The notes beneath the pieces are model-generated. The model saw only the letters and a list, made by a program, of their open reading frames with translations. It was not told where the DNA came from and made no database searches. Positions 7,907 through 13,700 of a stretch of 13,700 nt of DNA are shown here, in pieces. The translations under genes and the position numbers were made by a program. Position 1 is the first letter of the stretch. Each line of letters opens with the position of its first letter. Origin of the DNA: Syncephalastrum monosporum B8922 (lineage: Eukaryota; Mucoromycota; Mucoromycetes; Mucorales; Syncephalastraceae); assembly GCA_000697355.1 (NCBI GenBank), contig JNEN01000610.1, forward strand, positions 1-13,700, read 5' to 3'.

Positions 7907-10900
7907 TTACTGGAGAAGCTCCGCCATTTCATGTATCAAGGATGCCACGTCTCTTTCCTCGGTCTCATTGCTGTCGCTCGACTGCTGAATATATGTGTCA
8001 ATCATCGACTGCAGCTGATTATATCTCTGTTCGTCTCCTTTTGTTGTACGTATAGGTATCTCATGACCTTGACTGAGTAACTCGGACAGTTCGGCAGCTA
8101 CAAATCGACAATGCATAAGACGATCCATGCTCCTTTTTCGAATAATAATGCGAAAACCTTACCTCGCTTCACAATTAGGGGGTCAATACCTGCAAGACTA
8201 GCGCACCATGCCCCGTAAGACTCGCTTTTTGCTTGGTGTCGCGGGATCACTTTGTACAGAAATACCACTTCTTCTGGTATGGTCACCCATCGGCTATCCT
8301 TTGTTGTAACCATGGACTCATCACGAGAGGCATCATGTCTGGCAGACGGAAGAGAGGGCAAAGCGGGTCTGTTCATGACCTCAGTGGTATAAAAGCTGAT
8401 ACCATGCTGCTCGCGCAGGATTCCATACGTGACGAGCTCTGGGATGTATAAATATGGATAAAAGCGTAAGCATTTGTTTTGAATGATGTCCTATTCTTCA
8501 TTTTTCTGACGTACCGTGAAAATGAGTGCTCACCAGGATCTTGGGACAATGAGGACCCTTGCATACAAAGTAGGCTAGAATAGCAGCGAGCAGACCCACA
8601 CCGTCGCACGCGTCTGTTCCCTGCATATACGGTGTTTCATGATGTGTATGTATGAGATAACCATGGACCATAGTACCTACGAAGACAGCAGAATGTTTAA
8701 TTACCTTGCCAAACTCATCAATTATCACCAGACTCTTTTCTGTCGCTTCGTGGACGGCGTGCGCGAGCTGTTCAATATCAGACGAGAATGCACTTTGCAT
8801 CTATGCAGTTCACCGAGAAACAAAATAATCACGTTATATACGTATATAGACGCAATTCAAGGTCTAATACGTCATTTATGCATCTCACATACTTTGGCTA
8901 CTGTCTCCATGGTCTGAATGCGGGTAAAAATACGATCCGTGAGGCCAAGCCTGGCTTCTTTTGCTGGTACGAAGCTATAGTGACGGGCAAAGCAATGAAA
9001 TTTGAGCATACCGTGGTCTTTCAGAAGATACCTGCCTTCCAACTTGAGCCATGTATACTATAAGAGCCGTCTAAAGTAAGACACATATTATCATGAGAAC
9101 GTGTAATCGCTACTCGCACCACATTGAATCTACCTGGCGCAAATACACACTCTTGCCAGAAAAGTTTGCACCCGTAAGAAGCAAGACGCTGCTTGGTCTC
9201 ATGGATGTACTGCTCCTGTGGTCAAACTGATGCTCCGTCTCCATTACCTCTCGCGACTGTTGTAATGTTCCACGCATGGATTGGGCCGACGCATGGTTAT
9301 GCGGAGTTTGCGCATCGGATGTGGCTGTTTCCAGTGGAACAGGAGCAAAGAAGCTCGAGTACCCACTTATACCGCTTTTATTGTCCGCATCGGCCGCGCT
9401 CTCGTTGTCTCCTGATTGTGTGCCAACACCGCCCATCAACCAGGTGTCATTGGGTATAAATATATCGATGCATAGCTCTTGCAGAGGGTGCCTGGAAATA
9501 ATGAGTATGTATCAGAACTAAATAGTGAGTCGTTTTTTACGCAAAGAATATTTGATACGCACCGACCCTCTTTGATTAGAAGGCTATTATCATCATCTGT
9601 CATTTGAGGTCGTACGTAATGTTGCTGCCGGGCCACTTTTGCCAGTGACAGCAAGCTATCGATTATGGCAAATCTTTAGGATACTGCGCTTTGACCTTTT
9701 TCTACATTTTACCAGTCCAGTTCTGCGCAGAGATCAGCAATCGTGAGCAGATCTAGGAAGTGCTCTGCGAGCTTGGATGATAGCTCTTGTACAATTTCGA
9801 TTTCTTTATCTACAGAGTCTCTATTAAAGAGATGGAGTTATCTACGTTTTTCTTTGTGCTTGCCCATGATTTCAGCGTAGATATCACCCACCGACTGGTC
9901 GAGCCCTGCAGGCGCATTCGATTTAGCATTATTTCATATATTTGTGTATTCAAAGTAGAGTACATACCTCTGGTTTTGTCTTCCTTGTAGTACATGTAGT
10001 CAGATGTTAAGAACTACATGCGTGTACAGTGAGCGTGATACAGAAAATTTTGGTAGGGCCACGTTTTTACCTGTAGCGAAGCACCTTCCCATCCGGGCTC
10101 CATGGTTACAAGACGGTTCTCGAATCTTCTTGGCACCGTAACAAGGTACCCTAACTGAGGAAAGTATACGACATTACAGGAAGCGCCGATACCGGGAGGA
10201 AGATCTCTGGCAACCTGCTCCGCTACTTCGAGCTATCTCAAAAAGCTGGTTAGTTTTGTCATTTTGTCTACCATTTGTGAAAGAACTCACAAGATAGTAC
10301 TCTAGATTGCGGTACTGGTGCTTTAGTGTGTCTAGCTCCTAAAGTGGATAGATACATTAGTTTTATATATGCACTATGGCTCGATAGCTTGCCCCTTCAA
10401 TGGTGTGACCTCATCGACGTTTTCATTAATTATAACACGGTTCTCGTCATGGCTTTGCTTGAAGTTGATCTGAATATATCCATTGTATTTTTATGTGGTC
10501 CCGTTGATAGAGAGGTTTTGTATATAGACCTACTTTGGCGTTGATTGCAGATCCTACTTTACGCAGGATGTCGAGCTTACACGCCAGTTGTATCTTTGCC
10601 GCAGACACCAGATCAGCTGCATCGCAAATATTGCCTGCCACTGTTTATTTATGTACCTTTCTTATGATCGGCAGGTCGATTGTGAAGTACTTTTTGAGAT
10701 GACCACGAATCTGTATGGCATAGAAGACAAACTATGAAGGTTACCATGCAAGGGTTGTATTAGCCGTCGCATCCCTCGAAATCAACGTACACACCTGGAG
10801 GAACTGTTGCCACTCATGCGGGGGGGCGCTTTGCTCTCGAATATGCGATACTATGCGGGGTACATTTTTTATATGTTTCAGACATTCTCTGAGATTCTGC

Positions 10901-12132
10901 ATCACTTCAGATGAGTCTTCCTCGGCAAAGAAACCAACAGAGCGATGTCGACAGTCGAGCAGTGCGATATCCATGGTAGGTCTCATGAGCCACTCTTGCA
11001 GTAGATGATGACCCATAGGGCTCATGGTTTGATCCAGCAAGCCTTGACAACAAGTAAACACAACAATTGAACCTTTATAGGAAACACCGAGCACTTTCGA
11101 AAAAAGCCCACTTACCGAAGAGGGACAGACTCTCCTTGCCACGCTTTTGATGTATGCTTGGGTGAGCATCTTTCTCAAAGACGTGCAGGGACCTTTCCAG
11201 CTTATAAATTAGCATGATAACGTATTGCCTTGCGCAAATGTACCTATACGTATCCGTTGAGACTTGCATAAAGCTTCCTCTTTACAGCAGGAAACATGTA
11301 TGAGCTTTGTGCGTGTAAGGAGTAAGTAGATGGACTCATGGCGTACATTTTCACTTTTCGAAGAACAATTGGTGCTGTACCGCGGTCTCCCCCATTTTCG
11401 TCTTCTGTATTTCCCATATCATGCTGCTCAAGGTGGCGCAGTAGCGTACCTGCGCAAGATATCTGAAGTCTATGAGTACGGTTACCTTCATTGGCAATAC
11501 AGGTTTTCTACATACCATGGCACAACTTTCCCAGTTGATGTGACATGATAGCTGAAGATAAGCTTGGCGGCTCTCACCGTCATATGGATCTTTATAGGTC
11601 GTTTCCTCTGGCATATCAACGTCCATATCTCTTGCCATAATGCTCTCGCCGTCTTCGCCGTCCTCCATTGCAGACTGGGAGCATGTTTTTTGAATACTCG
11701 CGTACCAATCCAACAAAGTGTGTTTCCCTCGCGCCAAATTGAACTCCTTGTGAGGCAATTTCTCGATTGATACGTCGTCTACACAAGAGATGTTGATAAC
11801 TTGCAAGTCTCCGCATTGCTCACTGCACATACTACTTGTCATCATTTCTTCCACAATAGTCAAGAGGTCCAGGTTGTCGTCGCATAATATAATTTTCGTA
11901 GGCTCTACTTGCTCCATCACTATATATGAAAGTCAATTGCGATTTCAACAAAAAGGTACAACATAATATTGTCTTTACGGTGATGAATATCCTCAAAAGG
12001 TATGGTCTGAGGCACGTCTTCCACCAGGAAAAGCTCACGGTACTCGCCAACGTAGTAGGCACAGCCGATACGCTCGCTCATCTGGTAGGCCGTCATGACC
12101 ACTGTGTGGTTTCGAGTAACACGCTCACTCAT
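7907..12132 (-). CDS. MSH5: MutS homologue 5 (meiotic recombination protein)
   Basis: Model: complement(join(7907..8097, 8163..8438, 8515..8620, 8705..8800, 8893..8974, 9036..9070, 9134..9491, 9563..9655, 9713..9809, 9864..9905, 9968..10013, 10071..10232, 10291..10338, 10410..10469, 10534..10593, 10657..10731, 10795..11042, 11116..11192, 11244..11279, 11347..11462, 11516..11919, 11979..12132)), 953 residues, 21 introns. MSH5 pairs with MSH4 to form a clamp that stabilises meiotic crossover intermediates; it lacks a mismatch-recognition domain. Seen in order: N-terminal IGCAYYVGEYRELFLVEDVP; core ESLSLFGLLDQTMSPMGHHL and HIKNVP; clamp DENRVIINENVDE, YFPQLGYLVTVP and SDYMYYKEDKTR; EGRHPLQELC; Walker A TGANFSGKSVYLRQ (679-692); VGSFVPAKEARLGLTDRIFTRI; Walker B LVIIDEFGK (D759, E760); KGTDACDGVGLLAAIL; STHFHE (794-799); and the C-terminal helical region. 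Oddities: two GC-AG introns, exons of 35 and 36 nt, a ~80-residue insertion before Walker A, and Ala for the usual Pro in GPN. Human MSH5 is about 834 residues. The exact start and a few splice sites are inferred. Confidence 0.96.
8975..9035 (-). other. GC-AG intron in MSH5 (after Walker A)
   Basis: The donor is GGAAG|GCAGGT and the acceptor CTATAG|C. It joins YMAQVG to SFVPAKEA through a split Ser codon, matching the conserved GSFVPA of MSH5. The nearby GTATCT donor would put the next exon out of frame. Confidence 0.85.
9196..9437 (-). other. low-complexity insertion segment within MSH5
   Basis: About 80 residues, rich in Ser, Asp, Asn, Gln and Thr, lie between the IPND stretch and the strand leading into Walker A, where other MSH5 proteins have roughly ten. 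The frame is open throughout. An optional 48-nt GT-AG segment (GTATAAG to AAACAG) inside it could be spliced without changing frame. Confidence 0.6.
9810..9863 (-). other. GC-AG intron in MSH5 (clamp/lever region)
   Basis: The donor is ATGG|GCAAGC and the acceptor TCTGTAG|AT. It joins GDIYAEIM to KEIEIVQEL through a split Asp codon, giving the same spacing as other MSH5 proteins. The only in-phase GT alternative (GTAGAT) would give a 36-nt intron and seven extra residues. Confidence 0.78.
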
Positions 12133-12429
12133 GCGGGAAAGATCATCGCCTAGTTTAATAAGAATCTGATGCTGTCAGCAGAACATGATGCTATGATGTA
12201 TAAGGCATGCTAACCATCTCTGCTAATAGCTTCAGTCGACATGGGTGTCCTGTCTATACGGGCGGACTCGCTTGTCACACCTGTACGCACTCCCAACAAT
12301 GAGATGTTGTCCGTCATTTATAGGGCTCAAAGTAGAGAAATTAGAAGGAAAACTTTGCTTTATTTATACGGCAACCTACGACAACCCCAAAATACAGTAT
12401 GCTCCATTTTTTACCTTACATACATAACT
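12133..12429. promoter_or_regulatory. alcohol dehydrogenase 3' UTR and MSH5 promoter
   Basis: 297 bp between tandem - strand genes. Near the dehydrogenase stop is an AATAAA signal. Near MSH5 there is a plausible GT-AG intron on the - strand, with donor GAGATG|GTTAGC, a CTGAC branch site and an acceptor in CATCAG. Its splicing could add an upstream start codon and eleven in-frame residues to MSH5. Confidence 0.5.
12359..12364 (-). terminator. AATAAA poly(A) signal for the alcohol dehydrogenase
   Basis: AATAAA on the - strand, starting 66 nt past the stop codon, within GTATAAATAAAGC. The same ATAAATAAAGC context surrounds the MSH5 signal. Confidence 0.65.
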
Positions 12430-13700
12430 CTACTTCTTGGTAAGCACAGCACGGTAGCGCAGCTTGTTTGCTTCGCTCTCCTCGACTGCCTTTTCGAGTC
12501 CTTCCACCGTCTATTTTGGATCGACAGATGATGATGAGACTTCTCTCTACAACACTCACGATTTCGACTTACAAAAGGGAAATCAACAACGGCCGGCTTA
12601 ACCTGATGGCGTGCGGCAAATTCAAGCATAAGCTCAACCATGTATCTGCCACCGAGAATGGAGCCCTTGAAGACACGCTGGCTTTGCAGAAAAGGGATGA
12701 TTTGTTTGATCTCGATGGGACCGTTGGGAAGTCCGATCAAGAAAAAGGATCCGTTTCTGATATCGTGTATATGTTGAGCTCGCCTGGCCATATCCAAGGA
12801 AATAAATGAACTTACCGATCCAGGAGGTCCAGATAGCTGTCCCAGGGTAGATCGACGCTCACGGTGTCAAGGATCAAGTCAAACTTGCGGCCTTTATACT
12901 CTGTCTTCTCAAAATCCTTAGAGCTCAAGAACTCGTGGGCGCCAAACTTCAGGCACTCGTCTTTTTTGTTCTGCACGGAGAAGGTAAGAGATATGGTTTC
13001 GTAGAAAGCAATAACTTACGGGACTATGGGAGATGGCAGTGACATGAAAGCCCCATGCACGTGCGAACTGAAGAGCCAAGTGGCCCAATCCACCAATACC
13101 AACGACCGCGACGTGAGCAGTGGGCGGTAATTGGGCCTGATACAACGCAGTAAAGACAGTGAGACCGGCGCACATGAGAGGCGCGGCTTCTTTGGCGGAG
13201 AGGCCTTCGGGCACGGCATACACAAAGCTGCATAATGCAAAATTAAAGAATTAGCGAATGTGTGTTTGTGTGTTGTCGTGTCACATGTACCGAGACTTGC
13301 AAACAACACCCTCGGCGAAACCATTGTTTCCACCATCGGGGAACATGACACGCTTTTCACACATTACGTCCTGACCAGAGATACACTGACGGCAATCGAG
13401 ACAGGCATCGCGCAAGTATGAGAAGCTTCAAGTTAAGCAATATTTCGTCAGACAAAAGAAGAACTGTTGACAATATGTCATGCCACAAACACGTACCCGA
13501 CAAGATCACCGACTTTGAATTTTGTAACACCTTTGCCAAGCTCCTTCACACGTCCAATGGGCTCGTGACCGAGGACGCTGCCGGGCTGCTGGCTATAGAT
13601 AATGTCGGTGTGGCAGACGCCACATGCTTCCATTTCAATATAAACCTCGTCATCCTTGAGAGGCGGTGCGTCGTAAGTGGTTTCTTGGAATTTGCCAGGC
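12430..13700 (-). CDS. zinc-dependent alcohol dehydrogenase, CAD/ADH6 type (5' partial)
   Basis: Visible model: complement(join(12430..12510, 12573..12756, 12816..12970, 13020..13227, 13291..13425, 13497..>13700)), 321 residues plus stop. The N-terminus (probably 15-35 residues) lies beyond the window. It is a medium-chain dehydrogenase that interconverts alcohols and aldehydes. Catalytic zinc ligands are visible as Cys in ACGVCHTD, His-Glu in LGHEPIG and Cys in PLMCAGLTVF. The structural zinc site is C-x2-C-x2-C-x7-C (CLDCRQCISGQDVMC). The nucleotide-binding motif is GIGGLGHLALQFA. The strand after it ends AISHSPNKKDE, where the S-x-S-x-x-K-K pattern of cinnamyl-alcohol-dehydrogenase-like enzymes contacts the NADP 2'-phosphate, so NADP(H) use is inferred. 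The C-terminus (VEGLEKAVEESEANKLRYRAVL) is typical. The loop between HTD and GHE is unusually short. All five introns (49-71 nt) are GT-AG. The substrate cannot be read from the sequence. Confidence 0.95.

Noticed and set aside
1..13700. CRISPR arrays, transposons, tRNA/rRNA genes, or a biosynthetic or defence cluster
   Set aside because: No spaced direct repeats, terminal inverted repeats, transposase/reverse-transcriptase motifs or tRNA-like box pairs were seen, and the genes belong to unrelated housekeeping and regulatory families.

Overview
The window looks like nuclear DNA of a filamentous fungus, most likely an early-diverging (Mucoromycota-type) lineage. Genes are split by many short introns (about 41-150 bp, mostly 50-75), branch sites resemble CTAAT/CTGAC, promoters are pyrimidine-rich, and the recognisable families (copper-fist regulator, STK32/YANK kinase, MSH5, CAD-type alcohol dehydrogenase) are fungal/eukaryotic. 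The phylum is inference; the gene structures were read directly by splicing open frames together.

Layout, left to right. 186-470 (+): a small two-helix membrane protein with a PLDc_N-like segment. 1100-2397 (-): a four-exon coiled-coil protein of unknown function with a 22-nt microexon. 2398-4421: a 2-kb gene-free divergent intergenic region with microsatellites, candidate copper-signalling elements and a ~500-bp pyrimidine tract. 4422-5572 (+): a copper-fist transcription factor carrying both the N-terminal zinc/copper DNA-binding module and a C-terminal Cys-rich copper-sensing motif. 5775-7732 (+): a seven-exon STK32/YANK-type Ser/Thr kinase. 7907-12132 (-): the meiotic MutS homologue MSH5, complete, with 22 exons. 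12430-13700 (-): a zinc-dependent alcohol dehydrogenase of the CAD/ADH6 type, whose 5' end lies beyond the window.

The genes do not form an evident pathway; this is ordinary compact fungal gene order (tandem, convergent and divergent neighbours). I find no new multi-gene system. The most noteworthy signal is in the splicing: three of 37 inferred introns (one in the kinase, two in MSH5) require GC-AG borders to keep the conserved protein sequence in register. Other points of interest are very small exons, a ~80-residue insertion just ahead of the MSH5 Walker A motif, a Pro-to-Ala change in that motif, an in-frame N-terminal extension option for the kinase, and overlapping 3' ends of the kinase and MSH5.
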